A DNA stretch of 64,000 nt from Metellina segmentata (taxonomy: Eukaryota > Arthropoda > Arachnida > Araneae > Tetragnathidae), in contig OX375876.1 in the NCBI GenBank assembly GCA_947359465.1, positions 64,424,998-64,488,997 on the forward strand. Direction: 5' to 3'. Under the pieces are notes generated by a model. That model saw nothing but the letters and a program-made list of their open reading frames with translations. It did no database searches and was not told the DNA's origin. The number at the start of each line of letters is the position of its first letter. The first letter of the stretch is position 1. This document shows, piece by piece, positions 10,324 through 22,012 of the stretch. A program made the position numbers and the translations under genes.

Positions 10324-10479
10324 CGCTATTTGAGTAAACGTATACAAAAATATCTAGATAATTCGAACCACAATTAACAATATACAAATGTTAACCTAAG
10401 CACACCGACAACGACAAAAACACACACACACCTGTTACCTGTGCTTGTTAGTTCTGTCAGTAGATTCCAATCAGAAGAG

Positions 10480-10870
10480 TTGCATGCAAACTGGGTTTTC
10501 ACTGCCGCGCTGGGGGATAGGGTTTTATTACTCAGCCACACACCTTCCAGGCGGACAATTGTGTGAACGACCGACAAGTGACTTTAGCAATCCAGAAAGG
10601 TAGATGGTTTTTAGAAGAACAAGTTTAATAACAAAGTAATTTCAACAAACAATGTAACTAGTGTAAAAAGACAAATAATATTTCATAAATGAGAAAGTAA
10701 GCTATCGTAAGTCTTTTTGTATACAGATATTTATACTCTTTCAACAGTTTGGTTAATCTGTTGGTTTCAGTTTTGAAAAAGTTACTTTGAAACTTTAAAG
10801 AGTGTCGGCCACCTAGCGGCGTTCTAGCTGAATACGAAAATTGTATTCCAGTGCGTCACCGCAAACTCAT
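10480..10870 (-). repeat. Candidate 5' LTR of the gypsy element
   Basis: Upstream of gag on the minus strand are a TATA box (TATAAATA, complement of 10728-10735), then about 200 bp later AATAAAA (complement of 10523-10529) as a possible R-region polyadenylation signal, and a TGGAATCTACTGACAGAA stretch (complement of about 10452-10469) that could be a primer-binding site beginning with TGG. The outer border may be TGACGCACTGG near 10857. With no second LTR to compare, the borders are approximate. Confidence 0.4.
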
Positions 10871-11009
10871 ATTCTTAATTTACTAATAATCTCTAAGGAT
10901 TTATCATGGTTTTCGAACTTTGAAAAGTGCTTTTACCTATTTATTTATTTTCAACTTTAATATCATAAAAAGTTTTAGCAATAAGTTCAATTTACTAACT
11001 ACATAACAA

Positions 11010-12095
11010 TACAAATTTTCCTACTTTGCTTACTTAATGGAAATGTATCAACATATTAAAGTAACTTTACCTGCACTATTTTATTATTATTATCTGGATA
11101 CAAAAATTTTGATTATATATATTTTAGCCTAAAGCAATTCATCTGAAGTAATGAAAATAAATTTTATTCTGAAGTTTTGTGCTTGGATTTGTGATTCGTA
11201 ACACATTATATACGTTTATGTAATAAAAATCAATCGAAGAATATTTGTAGAAAGTAATTAAACTGATTACAAAATCTAAGCAACAAATGCATATTTGAGT
11301 TAGGTATTGTGATATGAAATAAATGGTAAGAATATACAGAAAGTCCGTAAAAATATAATTGCGTAATACTACAAGTGAAAATTTAATTAAAAGAATGCAT
11401 GAAGAAGTGTGACATTTTAATAGTCTTTCATTATATTTATATAAAAAATAAAAATAATTTCAACTGTACGTTCTGTTAGTATTGTGTTTCTAAAAGAAAG
11501 TATTAATTTTATGTAATAAGTGTGCTATTTTATGATATGCAGTTCAAAGGTTTGTAGTGGAATTATCTAAGTGAAACAACTCAGACACATTTTTAAGCAT
11601 ATTTGTACTCAAAGATAGTATTACTATTTAGCTGATAACATTACATAAAAAACACAAAGTAGTATTATCAATTACTAATTTCCATCCTTTTTCTAGATCA
11701 ATCAAACTCAGCATACAGAGCATAGACAATAGATTTCATTTCGCAGTATATTTAGGATATATGCATGTGATTCGTAAATAAAAATATAGTTTTAAAAATT
11801 TCAAACGTAATAAAAAAAAAATCAGCTATATTGAAAAAATAAATATAATTTTAAACATTTCACTTTTTAACGTCCATGATTTTGATTGATATGTGTCCTT
11901 GTACATGTGAAACCATGCAGAATTGTTATAAATGTGTAAATAAAAATATTGCTTATAGTAAGATGATCCTTCACTGACAAATTTTATAGTAATATCGGTG
12001 GTTTATAAGTTAAACACAGGTTAACATTTTCAAATATGATGTTTTTAGGTGTTCTACACCATAAAATGATGTCCCTTATGCTGGTGACGTCCTCT
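11010..12095 (+). repeat. 1.1-kb repeat, copy 1 (partner at 24425-25520)
   Basis: Collinear over its whole length with 24425-25520 in the same orientation. Shared runs include ACAGAAAGTCCGTAAA, TTTCGCAGTATATTTAGGAT, TTTAGGTGTTCTACACCAT and ATCTAAGTGAAACAACTC. By eye the copies are roughly 75-85% identical. There is no open frame or TIR. Either an old segmental duplication or two copies of an unclassified dispersed repeat. Confidence 0.85.
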
Positions 12096-12459
12096 TTGTG
12101 CTTGTTTCCTTGCGTGAAGCTTAAAACTTTTTCTTATAAACATTTGAGAAACATAAGCAAATGAGTAAGCGTATTTCACTTAATCCAATTCTGTAATTAA
12201 GGTTGTTATACAGTCTGAACGCAAACCCATAATGAAAGTTATCATAATGGAAGAATAATGAATGAATTGAGTAAATACAAAATGGGGTATTAATGGATTG
12301 CTAAAAATAATTGAATATTTTCAACATTGCTTCTCTTTTAATTAATCATAATGTTTTATGACTTGGCGCATCTCGCTTGTACACTGATAATGTATTCGTT
12401 CATACCCGCAACTTACCTCACTTTATCAAAAACTGACACTGTATTTGAATGTGGAAAAT

Positions 12460-12700
12460 AACCCCACTTGTCTCACATCTCCAACAAGGTAATGAAAGCA
12501 AGTATCGACAACAATACTTCTGGGTTCAATTCCATGTTCAATAGTTTGACAAGTGTTTCAGTTTCAACTCCATTCCAGAGGAAGAAAGGAGGAAAAAGTG
12601 GACTCCCGAGCTATAACTCATCCAATACCCTCACAACTTCCCGAGACGGGCATCTGAACCAGAGGCCGCTGTCGGGCGATGAATAGTTTTATTACCAAAG
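12460..12700 (+). other. GC-richer segment with a 72-codon open frame, unknown
   Basis: The stretch is open as MSHISNKVMKASIDNNTSGF through ...LNQRPLSGDE and is notably richer in G+C than the flanks. No domain is recognised. It directly precedes and partly resembles the less decayed first unit of the 270-bp array, so it may be the unique head of that repeat or captured sequence. No splice signals convincing enough to call an exon. Confidence 0.2.
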
Positions 12701-14440
12701 CCACGAATAGGCGTTACGTGGCCTTGGGTCCATCCATCAGTCCCGGTGTCTTCTTGGGCCGTGCGACACTGGCGATGATTTATGTGCTGATTTTATGCAC
12801 AGGGTTTCTGGGGTACAACCGCTTCTGGTGGCAGGTTTCTATCCAGATGTGTGAAACTGCCTCCGGGCTTTAACAACACATTGGTGCGTGTCTTAGATTA
12901 AAGGAAAATTGGTTGGTAAATTAATATTGAAGTAAAAATAAATTAGGTATTGGTGTACATTCGTGATTAATTTATCTTATGAAGAAGGTATCTGAACATT
13001 TAATTTTTAAAGATGTGTAATGGTATGGTATGGAATTGCCATCATGTGACATACATACATGAGTTTATGAGCATAAGGTTTCTGGAATGCACCCGCTTTT
13101 GATGGTAGGTTTCTATCCAGAAATATCAAACTGACATAACTCTAACAGCATACGAATACGTGTTTTATTCTGGAGAATTATTAGTTGAGAAAGCAATATT
13201 TATAAAAAGCTATATTTGTTATCATAGATTGGTAAATATTTTATCTTATGAAGAACATCTCTGAATGTTTAGACCATTAAGTTATGTAGAGGTACGGTGT
13301 ATAATTGGCATCATGTGAACAGCAGATATGGGTTTAAGCACAGTGTTTCTATACTTTACCCACCATGTGTCAGGTTTCTATCTAGGTGTGTGAAATAGCC
13401 AACTGTTTTTAACAGCATACTGGTACTTCTCATAGACTAAAAAAATTGATTAGTAAATTAATATTTAAGAAAAAATTAAATTGATAATTAATTTATCTGA
13501 AAAGAAAGTCTCTGAGTGTTTATTCGCCTTAGTATGTAAAATCGTATAGTATATAATTGGCACTATATTGTATATCCTACACATACGCTTTTATGTACAG
13601 GGTTTCCTTGAAACACCCACTTCGGGTAACATTACTCTCCATAAATGCGAAACAGCTACCAGATGACATTAGTGTCTTTAACATCATACTGATGAGTGAT
13701 TTGTCACCGAAAAAGTATTAGTAGGTTAATTAATGTTTATGTAAAAAAGAAAAATTCAACTGATATCGTATTTATGATTAATTTATCTGATCAAAAAGAT
13801 CTCTCAATATTTAGTCCTCTACGATGTGCAATGATTTGGTATATAATTGGCATGGTACCTTCATACATGAGCTTATTAATAAGTTTTCGGGATAAACACA
13901 CTTCTGGTGGAATGTTTCTATCTTGATATAGGAACCTACCACGAGATTACCTAGTATCTATAACAGCATACGCGTGGATGCGTGTGTGTCTAAAGACTAA
14001 TTAGTTAATAAATTAATAATACAGAAATTACTAAATTGGCACCATACATTGTTAATTATTTTATCTTACGAGGGACGCGTCTTTGGATATTTAATCCGTT
14101 GATATGTGTAATGGTATGGTATATAGTTGGCATTATCTGTTTACAAACATGAGTTTAAACACATGGTTTCTAGGATTTCCCAACCAGATGGCAGGTTTCT
14201 ATCCATAATTGAAAAGCAGCCACCAGATCACAAGGGTGTCTAACAGGTTTTTTTTGGTATGTGTTTTCGACAGAAGGATAATTGGTTGTAAGATTAATGT
14301 TTAAAAATTAAATTTGTACCGGTATACATTGGTGATTAATTTATCGTATGAGGAAGGACTTTGAATGCTTAATCGTTCGTAGTGAAATAGAATATATTTG
14401 GCATTGCGTGTCCTGCAGACATGAGTTTATGGACATGTTA
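12680..14440 (+). repeat. Tandem array of about 270-bp units, 6-7 copies
   Basis: The anchor GGTTTCTGG-like motif recurs at about 12803, 13075, 13341, 13598, 13883, 14164 and, eroded, 14435 (spacings 257-285 bp). Each unit repeats in order: anchor, CACCCACTTCTGGTGGCAGG-like, TTTCTATCCAG, TAACAGCATAC, TAGACTAA, a TTGGTTAGTAAATTAATATT-like run, TGATTAATTTATC, TATGTGTAATGGTATGG-like. Units are diverged from each other, so the array is old. Confidence 0.8.
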
Positions 14441-15980
14441 TTAGTTAACTTTAAATCATCTTCATGTTGGATTGTGAAAAATATACATTCTTCTATGCTA
14501 CTAAATCCTTTAAAATTAATTAATTCATTTAACAGACAAGAAAATATAATTGATGACTTTATAGTTTGAATTCTACTTCTAAATAGCAACATTGATAAAA
14601 TTTAAGAATACTTTTTCTAACTTATTACCTGAGGGAATTTAAGTTACTCATCTACTTATATACATTAGAAATTGTCTTATTTCCAGATCTTTACTTTTTA
14701 AAAGTTCTGTGCAATTCTATCATCTACTAAAACCTATGATCAGCTGTTAGCTTTGTTTTGTTGCTACAACTAGCTTGTAAAGGGTAAACAACATTTACAG
14801 ATACTTTAAGGATCAAACACAATAGACTTCAGCAAAAAAAAAAACTCGTTGTATCCTCTAATTTTAATCTTCTTTGATGTAATTTATCTTTCGAATTAGA
14901 GTAATTTATGAAGTGCTAAGTTAAATAGTTCAGTTTTAGTTAGCTTCTGTTAATTTCGTTCTTGAATTTTGTAAAACAAATTTTTTTAAAGCATATCAAT
15001 CGCAGTTTCGAGCAAAATACTGAATTAAAAGTTTTCATACGTGGCGATTCGTAGGTATAAATGCTTCAGATTTATGAACTTCGTAGGACTCAGTGATTTT
15101 TTAAAGAATTATAATTATATGTGTGTCGAGTTTATTATTGAAATCCAACAATATTATTTTTCTCATGTTAACATATGTATAATCTTAAGTAATTGCAAAC
15201 CATATATTAAAATGCTGTAAACTTTATACTCTATGCATTTGAATTTCAGTAAAATGATAAAATTTTAAAATAATTCAATTGATTAAAACGTTAAACACGG
15301 TATTCAAATTAATTTCAGAGCATATATGACAGATAGCAAAACTTGTAGACTTGTAACTTGTAGAAGTAAATATTTTATACAATGCATTTGTTGCAATATG
15401 GAATTGTGTTATTTTACTATCTATGCTTTAGAACTGTTAATTAATGTTTTTTTGTTAAAACAACTTTGCTTAATTTCGAAGAACTGTCTTAAACTATTTA
15501 GTGATAAGTTAAACACAGTCAAATAAAACTTTATTTTACTTATTTTTTGTTGCCTTTATGTATCAATTTTTATATTGCAAATATTTAAATAAATTCTGTT
15601 TCCAATTTTGAATATTTAACTATAATATGTTACTTATTATAATACTTATTATATTAATGAATATTTAACTTATTATATTAAACTAAAGCTGCACTGCAAG
15701 TATATTGACCATAATTTTTTTCACGTTTATTTCCAGAGAGTAGGGGCAATTTATCAATATTCAGTGTATACAAATTGCTAATATTAGTGATGTTAATAGT
15801 TCATTATTTTTAATTACAGCTTATCCTCATTGTTTAAGAATTAATAAAGTATTAATATTCGGATTCAAATAGTAACTTCAACTCACAAATATTTATAAAT
15901 AGCGTAATATAGAATATTGCAACAGTTTAAGGAGATTAAGTAAAAATATACTAAATATATAATGTATCAGCATTCATACG
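14441..15980. other. AT-rich sequence, nothing recognised
   Basis: Small open frames here (for example 15326-15526) have no domain signature and match chance expectation in AT-rich DNA. Confidence 0.6.
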
Positions 15981-15981
15981 G

Positions 15982-16536
15982 CAAGACTCGAAATACCCGG
16001 GTGCACAGGTGCACTGTGCACATGAAAATAAAACTGTGCACCTAATATTTTCCGCTAGGTGCACGCAGTGCACCTAACGTTAAAAAAAGGGAGGAAACGT
16101 GTTTTATGTTATTTTAATGTTTGAACAAAATATTAGTCTCGACCTCTATCGCTCTAAGGGAACGTAATTAAAATTCTTAATACTATGTGAAAACAAAATC
16201 GCTGGGCCGTAATTGGTTTATACAGGAGTAAGAATTTTTTGTGTCCCTGCCACCAGAACTTTCCGATGATTGAAACATTTTCCAGGTGACTATGTTGAAG
16301 CGACTGTCGCAAAAGCCTTGTGCCGGAGAATGGAGAATTTGGATGTTTAAATATGTGTATTTACTATCTACTACTAACCTATCTAAACATACAACTAATA
16401 AAGTAGTTTGCATTACATTAATGCTCTTACACAACGTTTTCTTAAAGTGTGAACCTAAAAATATAACCTGTGCACCTAATTTAAAAACTTAGGTGCACAA
16501 GCTGCATCTGCGTTAAAAAATTTATTTCGAGGCCTG
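15982..16536. mobile_element. Non-autonomous hAT-type transposon
   Basis: Terminal inverted repeats: CAAGACTCGAAATA at 15982 and CAGGCCTCGAAATA read inward from 16536 (12 of 14 match). The element is flanked by 8-bp direct repeats TCATACGG (15974-15981) and TTATTCGG (16537-16544), 6 of 8 matching; 8-bp target duplications are the hAT hallmark. Subterminal GTGCAC motifs are dense: six within the first 100 bp and two near the right end, plausible transposase-binding sites. At 555 bp with no transposase frame it depended on a partner element. Confidence 0.8.
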
Positions 16537-16670
16537 TTATTCGGTATCGCATTCTAACATTAGTATGAAGTAAACACGATTTATTCGTGTTTCAAATGCA
16601 AAGAAAATAAATTATCTGTTAGTGTAAAACAAAGATCTACCACTCAATACAGTTCACCTATATACTACAA

Positions 16671-17642
16671 CTAGTCACTGCGTAAGCAGCACGGCGTTGC
16701 CCGTGACAGTTCTTTTCGTGGGGTCAGCTAACCCCCAGTGATTGCTGCGAATTCGCAAACCAAATGGGAATTCCTAGCCAATTGGAAAACAGCCATCACG
16801 GTGTTGCCCGTGGTATTGGCTTGCTTAGCAAACCAACGCCGAGATGGCCTCGTCATTGTCAAATGTGGCCGAATTCGAATTTCGAAGAGATCCAATTAGC
16901 GTGACATCGCAATCTCTCGCGAAAATATAAATATTTTTTCAACAATTATTTATTAAAAGAAAATCAAACGTATAAGAGATCTATCTGGTGTAAAATGTTC
17001 CGCAGATTTCATATCCGTTGAAATTTTCAATCTATCTTTAACTATCCCGATTTTACAAGAAAGAACTAAACAATGCCAGTCATAATTTGTTTGTTTGTTT
17101 TGCTTTCCTTCGCTGGAATTGTTTCAGTGCAGGAAATGGAATCTGTTGATTTGTCGACAGCAAATGTGAAATTCGTATGGGAAAAATAAAAAAGTTATAA
17201 TTTTAAAATAATTTATTTAAAGAAAAGCCTATTTTTAGGTATCTAATTAATGTGAAATTTTCCGCAGATTTCAAATCCGTTGAACATTTTACTATATCTT
17301 TAACAATATACGAGATCAAATAAAGAACTACATAAATCCATTTAAACTTTTTTTTTGTCGTCTGAAATCGTTCCACCGCAAAATCAAACGAAAACAGAAC
17401 AAACAAATTTAGAATCTGTCATCTCTTTATGTTGTTACCATTATAAGGAAAACAATAATAATTAAACTCCAATAAATTAATTTTAAAATGTTCTAGATTA
17501 AATTTTAAAATTCGGACTTCGTACAAAAATTTGCAAAATTTTCGGACTATCTGTGTGCCAAATCTCATTATTGTAAGTTCCATAGATAGATCAGCACACA
17601 CACACACATATACAAACAAACACTTCCTTTTATAATAGTAGA
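16671..17642 (-). mobile_element. Non-autonomous Helitron (minus strand)
   Basis: 5' end (minus strand, from 17642): TCTACTATTATAAAAGGAAG followed by TGTTTGTTTGTATATGTG and a GT run, a very characteristic Helitron start. 3' end: the hairpin CACGGGCAACGCCGTG (complement of 16690-16705), 15 bp spacer, then CTAG ending at 16671. Host bases are A before TC and T after CTAG, as expected for insertion between A and T. Length 972 bp with no Rep/helicase, so non-autonomous. A second hairpin of the same type lies at 16797-16812. An internal direct repeat (about 16980-17085 and 17240-17345, around TTCCGCAGATTTCA) is present. Confidence 0.88.
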
Positions 17643-18205
17643 TATATTTTTTTGGGTCGTGCAAATTTTTTACACTAAACGTTATTTTTAAAATTTGTGT
17701 AAAAGGTGAATGTTTTACAATTATACTATTTTAAATGTAGTATTTGGATCTAGTTGTAATTTTGTTACATTGGTGCATTATTTATAGCAATTAGTTCAAT
17801 TAATTGAATAAATCGTTTTAGAAAAGTATACTATATATCTAAATCGAACTATAGTTGTTTTGCTTATTAATATGGGATTGGCAACAGTTTAAAGTTGTAT
17901 TTACTACAAAAGAGTCTTAAAATCAATATTTTCTAGGCTTTTTGTAAATGTAAACAATTGAAATAAATAATAGAATTCGGTTCATATTAATGAAAAACCC
18001 ATAAAAGTATAATATATTTTAACACACACAAGATTATTGTAAGATATTTTGAATGAAGAGAAAATATTAACCCTCTTTATTGTCGAGGTATCACTTCATT
18101 GGATACAATTGGTTAGATCTTGATCGGTTAGACATCTTACCAAAACCACTTAAAGGGAAAAACAAACTTTGCTCTTTATCTAAATAAAATAAGAAAGAAA
18201 GTAAT

Positions 18206-18208
<3 letters not shown>
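17643..18208. other. AT-rich sequence, nothing recognised
   Basis: No gene or mobile-element signature seen. Confidence 0.55.

Positions 18209-18254
<46 letters not shown>
18209..18254. repeat. (AT)n microsatellite
   Basis: Uninterrupted AT dinucleotides over about 46 bp. A shorter TA/GA tract follows at 18361-18381. Confidence 0.95.
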
Positions 18255-18255
<1 letters not shown>

Positions 18256-19911
18256 TTTTACTGTGCATATTACCATTGTGTGGAAAATATATATAAGTGA
18301 AACTACGAGATACAGACTAAATGAAGCGCGTTTCTCAAAATAAACAACCTCTAAAATGTCAATATATATATAGAGAGAGATGTAGTTTTTGTATAAAGCG
18401 GAATAAATTCTATCCAACGCATTTTGATGGCACCGGAAGGAAATGCCAGATTCCATTCATCTAGCAGAGCGATTTTTCTGGACTTCAGCAGAGTAGAATC
18501 AAAGGTTAAAAATTGAAAGCTGGGAAATGAAGTCGAAATAAAATCAAGACATCAGACAAGATATATTGACTATCCAAATTCCCGTCTCATGCTGGTCTTA
18601 TATTTTCGTTTCCTAGTAATAGCACCCAATCTCTTTCGGCTATTTTGAAATATCGTAACTCTTAAAGAAAAATTTTGCTCACTAAAGAAATTCAAGAAAT
18701 AAATAATACAATGATTGCGAAACGACAAATAGAATGCATTTTTGGTAGCTGAACAAAAACTAAAATGAATATGTTTGTGCCGAAAGCAAGATTTCTGAAC
18801 AAAAATAAAAGTTCCACGATTTGTACTTATGGTTTTAGAAAAACAAGATGAATCAATTTGCTCTATACTAGCCAAATAGGCAGAAGGTTCGTTAAAAATT
18901 GTAAATACAGCAAAATTAATCATGCAATTAAAGTAAAGGCAACCTAAAATCATAATTTCAGCTTAATCATCGTAATATTAATGAAATGAAACGATGTCAT
19001 ACAATAACAGATCAGAATAAAATAAGTATGCTGCTAATTTTAATGTAGTTATATTATTTTGTAAATAAATTTGTGTTCTCTTAAGCGATTTAACATCAGA
19101 ATTTTTGAAACATATACTACTTAGAAATTTTAGAGATCTTTTAAGGTGTCAATCATTATAGCAAAGTAAGTTTGAAGCACAATTACTATACTATAATAGT
19201 AAATATCAAAAATTATTGTTTAATACCTGATAGGTTGTACTGTTCTAAATTATTCTTCTCACATTTTTTACGTGTTTAATCACTATAAAAACTTCTAAAT
19301 GAATTAAATCGTTTTAGCTGGATAATAACTTATATTGAATAGTATCGGAATTTTATAGAATGATTAAGTAATTTCTGACTGTTTCTATTGTATCATTGAT
19401 GTTATAGCATAGTGTAGTCAGTCATATCATGGTTCTTTCAGGAATAAAATGATCATTACTGTGATTACCGTTTTTTCACTCACAACTGATGGTTTATTTC
19501 TCTCTGAAGACATTTTAAGTTAATTTAAAATATGATTTTTATGGTCAATAAGAAAAATCAGACTATGATCATTACCTGCAATATCATCGTCTTGGAGTTT
19601 AAAACGTTTTTTGACGGACTAAATAATAAACTGTATAGCCATTCAAAAACTAACTATATGGTTTGTGGACACAAATAACAATTAGAAGCATTTTGATTGT
19701 GTTATATATACATGCTCATATAGAGTACACTGTGAAAATTTATTGCACATCATCATGAAAACAATAATTAAGTGTCAGGAAAAAGATTATGAAAATGTCA
19801 TTTAATAGGCTTATTTTCAAAACCAGCAATAGATTGAATGCATAACTGCATTTTAGAAGAAACATGTAAACAAACATGCGATCGTAAACAGAAATCATTT
19901 TTAACATGCAA
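18255..19911. other. AT-rich sequence, no supported gene
   Basis: The minus strand is open for 127 codons at 18570-18953 (MILGCLYFNCMINF...). It has Phe/Ser-rich composition, no domain and no splice context, and I treat it as chance. Confidence 0.5.
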
Positions 19912-19959
19912 ATAGGGCTTTGCAAATAGGGCCTTATTTTTTTTTCTGCAAAGCCCTAT
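19912..19959. repeat. Perfect 13-bp inverted repeat with extra half-copy
   Basis: ATAGGGCTTTGCA (19912-19924) pairs perfectly with TGCAAAGCCCTAT (19947-19959) across a 22-base loop containing a T run. Just inside, AATAGGGCC (19925-19933) repeats half an arm. RNA from either strand would form a stable stem. Function unknown; it could be a tiny foldback element. Confidence 0.7.
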
Positions 19960-20054
19960 CATATACCATCTTCGGAATAAAACCTTTTGTTCGAATAATA
20001 CGACTTCTATAAAAAAAGATTAACAAATATTATACGCCACGTACTTTCGAAGAC

Positions 20055-20267
20055 TTAAGCATGCGATCTTTCCGTAGAATAGAAAGAAAACGCAAAGTTT
20101 TCCTTCTTCCTTTTACCAAATACCAATACTACAAAAAACCCGCATCTGTAAGAAGATACATTTTGGGATGAATAAATTCCTCGCTGTAAGACCCATTTTG
20201 GATTCCCAACAGCGCACCAAAAGCAGCATTGCGAAAGCATCGCAAACATAGCTTTTTTCCAGCCCAT
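20055..20267 (-). CDS. Hypothetical 70-residue open frame behind the candidate promoter
   Basis: ATG at 20267 opens MGWKKAMFAMLSQCCFWCAV..., a short hydrophobic, Cys-containing N-terminus that could act as a signal or anchor segment, then VLQRGIYSSQNVSSYRCGFF and a basic tail GKRKKENF. It stops at 20055. Its support is the TATA and CCAAT motifs upstream (20297-20416) and slightly higher G+C than the surroundings. No family is recognised. It could be the first exon of a longer gene, an lncRNA, or a chance frame. Confidence 0.18.
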   Translation of the reverse strand: MGWKKAMFAMLSQCCFWCAVGNPKWVLQRGIYSSQNVSSYRCGFFVVLVFGKRKKENFAFSFYSTERSHA

Positions 20268-20296
20268 ATTTCAGCCTGAGGCAAAATCCTTTAAGA

Positions 20297-20416
20297 AAGC
20301 TTTTATATCCTTGACAGCAGAACTATCTATCCTTATTTTCTATTATTCGATACGTGCATATTCCACAATAGGAGCCTCTTATTGGGTGCTGATTGACAAT
20401 CTCTGGTCCCCATTGG
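20297..20416 (-). promoter_or_regulatory. Candidate TATA/CCAAT promoter (minus strand)
   Basis: Reading the minus strand: CCAAT at 20416-20412, a second CCAAT at 20385-20381, a related ATTGTCAATC between them, then GATATAAAAG (complement of 20300-20309), about 75-110 bp downstream. A small open frame begins about 40 bp after the TATA box. Spacing is right for an RNA polymerase II promoter, but single motifs of this kind occur by chance in AT-rich DNA. Confidence 0.3.
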
Positions 20417-20419
20417 AAA

Positions 20420-21640
20420 CATGAATAGGTGATTTGTAAAAGTGCATACAGAAGGTTTTTGAAAGAAGGAGGTGTACTCTTCTGCCATTTATATTTTACT
20501 CTTTTAAAATATTTGATTTATGGATGAAAGTAAATGGTACCGAGTTTTTCGTAAAGTAGATAAATAGCATTTAATCTATTGAACTAAAAAAAGTAATGTC
20601 AATGCAGAAAACATTTTACTCTAAGAGTGTGAAAATACTATACTATATTTATTTTGTAAAAGTACGAACTGTTCTTTAATATTACATTTTTTTTATCTCA
20701 CCACCACTTTTCAAAGACAATTTTCCAGCTCCTCTGGAATATTTCTATCTTAACTAATAATAAATTGCAAGAGTAGCTGTGACTTCTCTAATGACTTTTC
20801 TTAAAAATATTTATGTAGCTTAATGTGTAATTTTAGAAATTTAAAAATAAAATTGGAAATAAGATAACTAGGAGCTAAAACTATAAAAGCCATTTATTAA
20901 ATGAAATAAAAATAAATTTCGCACAGGTACACAATGTATTGCATACTTACATGCATGTACAGATTCATATTACTGGATTTGAAAGAGCAGACAAATTTGG
21001 AACGGTGTTCACACATACATGCATGTGAAGTGAATACTCGTTTGTTACGACCTGTCCAATTCTTTTTAGACCAATCAGTTTTAACTTGCATTTTACAAAG
21101 TATAATTCTTGCTATAATGCATCAGTGTAAGGAGTGTGTCTGTATGGTCAAGTGGATAAGTGTTTGTTTAAAACACTTTTAGATAACACATTTTTCATCA
21201 TATTATAGCCTCTATTTCTCCAAAACGTCTCGTATTTCATCTAGAACAAGCATTTCCCCCGTGTTTCATGCAGGTCCCACAGGGTAAAGGTAGCCTCACT
21301 TTGGGAAACTATATTTTAAAGCACTATTTAGAAATACACTGTGCTTACTTCCATTCCTCGATTAAGGATTCATAACCTGGTGCGCATGGCGAAAGGTCTG
21401 TTGTCACAGATGTCTGTAAGCAATGTCAAATCTCACTTTGCTCTTTTTTCTATCTGAGGTTGTTGCTGTACGTTGTATAACTATGATGTATCCATGTATA
21501 ATGGTGTAAATACCTTTGACATTTTAATAAAGTGCTTGTCAAGTGTTTGTATTGTAGTCACTCCAACAATGGTCATGAACAGAAAACGGCGGGTAAATAC
21601 GTTAGCCCTAAATAATGATAACAGCATACCAAATTTGAAC
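20420..21640. other. AT-rich sequence, nothing recognised
   Basis: Overlapping short frames on both strands near 20897-21182 have no domain signature. Confidence 0.5.
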
Positions 21641-21722
21641 TGACTGACATCTTGTATATGCTGGACGATTGAATTATTACCTATCAAGTCTTGCGAGGCG
21701 TTTTCATGAAAAGGATTAGAGG

Positions 21723-22010
21723 ATGGATCCCATATGGAATATCTTGAATGTTTTTGAGAATCATATAAGGATCAAGTTTGCTGGAAAAAACGCTCATCTA
21801 GAGAAATCAGTTAGGCAGCTTGATGAGAAATTACAAACAAAGTTCAAATCACTTGGACTGAAACGGCTTAATTCATACAAATGCATGATTAACATGAAAC
21901 CTCATTGAGCTGAAGCAATAATTATCGTATATGTGGATGACTAAATATTCCTGACAAGCAGTAAAGATACGAAACGACATATGACAGTTTATTTATTTTC
22001 TTCAAAATGA
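21723..22010 (+). pseudogene. Copia reverse transcriptase fragment
   Basis: QLDEKLQTKFKSLGLKRLNS matches the segment of copia RT that follows the LYGLKQSGR block, and in another frame AIIIVYVDD at about 21918-21945 is the catalytic YVDD box, followed immediately by a stop. The frame then runs into the mariner insertion. In the family this domain copies the element RNA; here it is interrupted by at least two stops and the insertion. Confidence 0.75.
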
Positions 22011-22012
22011 AA

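Larger units (their letters stand above)
6430..10870 (-). mobile_element. Ty3/gypsy LTR retrotransposon, decayed and 3'-truncated
   Basis: Transcribed right to left, the domain order is gag, aspartic protease, reverse transcriptase, RNase H, integrase, which defines Ty3/gypsy (copia has integrase before RT). A candidate 5' LTR lies at the right end. The left end stops inside the integrase C-terminal region without a 3' LTR, so the element is truncated. Every coding block carries stops or frameshifts, and the integrase has lost a catalytic residue. Reading frames resemble gypsy elements abundant in orb-weaver spiders (recollection, not a search). Confidence 0.85.

Noticed and set aside
12680..14440. 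CRISPR array or similar spacer-repeat structure
   Set aside because: The whole unit is repeated with no unique spacers, in a eukaryotic context.
16183..16492. Two overlapping open frames on opposite strands
   Set aside because: Lie inside the non-autonomous hAT element and match no transposase block.
18091..18456. 121-codon minus-strand frame
   Set aside because: Runs through the (AT)n tract, giving a Tyr/Ile repeat; an artefact of the microsatellite.
18570..18953. 127-codon open frame on the minus strand
   Set aside because: No domain, no splice or promoter context, and composition expected by chance. One of the longest frames outside mobile elements, but not beyond expectation for 64 kb in six frames.
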